DNA from: Saccoglossus kowalevskii
Lineage: Eukaryota > Hemichordata > Enteropneusta > Harrimaniidae
Assembly (NCBI RefSeq): GCF_000003605.2
Contig: NW_003122105.1
Coordinates: 1 to 22,124 of the forward strand
Direction of reading: 5' to 3'
DNA length: 22,124 bases
Below, in pieces: positions 21,337-22,124 of this stretch. The position numbers and the translations under genes are program-made. The notes under the pieces are model-generated. The model was not told the DNA's origin, did no database searches, and saw only the letters and a list, made by a program, of their open reading frames with translations. Within the stretch, counting starts at the first letter, position 1. Each line of letters begins with the position of its first letter.

Positions 21337-22124
21337 ACAAATATCGACTGTATGTGTGCATTGCATCCTACAAATATCGACTGTATGTGTGCATTGCATC
21401 CTACAAATATAAATTGTATGTGTGCATTGCAACCTACAAATATCGACTGTATGTGTGAATTGCATCCTACAAATATCGACTGTATGTGTGCATTGCATCC
21501 TACAAATATAAATTGTATGTGTGCATTGCATCCTACAAATATCGACTGTATGTGTGAAATGCATCCTACAAATATCGACTGTATGTGTGCATTGCATCCT
21601 ACAAATATCGACTGTATGTGTGCATTGCATCCTACAAATATCAACTGTATGTGTGCATTGCATCCTACAAATATCGACTGTATGTGTGCATTGCATCCTA
21701 CAAATATCAACTGTATGTGTGCATTGCATCCTACAAATATCAACTGTATGTGTGCATTGCATCCTACAAATATCGACTGTATGTGTGCATTGCATCCTAC
21801 AAGACTCAACTGTATGTGTGCAATGCATCCTACAAATATCGACTGTATATGTGAATTGCATCCTACAAATATCGACTGTATGTGTGCATTGCATTCTACA
21901 AATATCGACTGTATGTGTATTGCATTCTTCAAATATCGAGTATGTGTGCATTGCATCCTACAAATATCGACTGTATGTGTGCATTGCATCCTACAAATAT
22001 AAATTGTATGTGTGCATTGCATCCTACAAATATCGACTGAATGTGTGCATTGCATTCTACAATATCGACTGTATGTGTGCATTGCATCCTACAAATATCA
22101 ACAGTATGTGTGCATTGCATCCTA
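21337..22124. repeat. Array block shared with array 1, cut by the window edge
   Basis: Matches 1,260-2,065 at a constant 20,077-base offset through four independent markers. It ends in the window with a 32-base CTACAATATC monomer not present in array 1. Confidence 0.75.

Larger units (their letters stand above)
7234..22124. repeat. Satellite array 3 (33-bp monomer, about 450 copies, open at the right)
   Basis: Continuous 33-base tandem repeat to the window edge, about six to eight times longer than arrays 1 and 2 and with no spacer inside it. It is a mosaic of blocks defined by shared variant monomers. Pairs of 31-mers (ATTCTTCAAATATCGAGTATG or ATCGACTATG) occur near 8216, 9004, 9363, 10316, 10972, 12881, 13404, 16928, 17947, 18933 and 21925. 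Each pair removes 4 bases and shifts the open frames. Single-base length variants occur near 11,827, 12,361, 12,706 (34-mer), 13,217, 14,683 (34-mer), 16,342 (34-mer), 21,108 and 22,062. Open frames such as plus 13,361-15,946 and minus 17,951-20,545 come from repeat arithmetic; I do not call them genes. Confidence 0.95.

Noticed and set aside
899-22124. CRISPR array with 33-base repeats
   Set aside because: Repeats are directly head-to-tail with no unique spacers, there are no cas genes, and the sequence looks eukaryotic.

Overview
This window contains no protein-coding or RNA gene that I can support. It is a composite satellite locus, almost certainly from a eukaryotic nuclear genome and most likely an animal, although the species cannot be named from the sequence. 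Reasons: about 87% of the window is one 33-base tandem repeat, the remainder is AT-rich with AATAAA motifs and A-tracts, and there is no bacterial gene packing.

Layout: spacer copy 1 (1-898, its first 116 bases lie outside the window), array 1 (899-3312), spacer copy 2 (3313-4327), array 2 (4328-6216), spacer copy 3 (6217-7233), and array 3 (7234-22124, running off the window). The spacer is about 1,015 bp. By eye its copies differ only in two A-tract lengths and one C/T base. The arrays hold roughly 580 copies of a monomer that starts ATCGACTGTATGTG and ends GCATCCTACAAAT. The composite unit (spacer plus array) repeats at 3,428 bp and then 2,904 bp; the third array is far longer, at least 14.9 kb.

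Within the arrays, variant monomers (ATCAAC, ATAAATTG, TTCTTCAAAT, ACAAGACTC, GTATGGCATTC, ATTATACAAT and others) recur in the same order at fixed offsets. This shows higher-order repeats (363, 656 and 986 bp) and dispersed duplicated blocks at offsets of about 1.15, 4.05, 4.3, 5.3-5.5, 9.74 and 20.08 kb. The array is therefore a mosaic of segmental copies and not a simple head-to-tail amplification.

Because 33 is 11 codons and five of the six frames of the monomer lack a stop, long open frames (up to about 860 codons, both strands) occur everywhere. They are artefacts of the repeat. The most interesting signals are the array-end monomer found inside array 3 at 12,158-12,172 with no spacer beside it (a candidate empty site), the palindromes at both spacer edges, and three perfect 10-bp inverted repeats inside each spacer copy.
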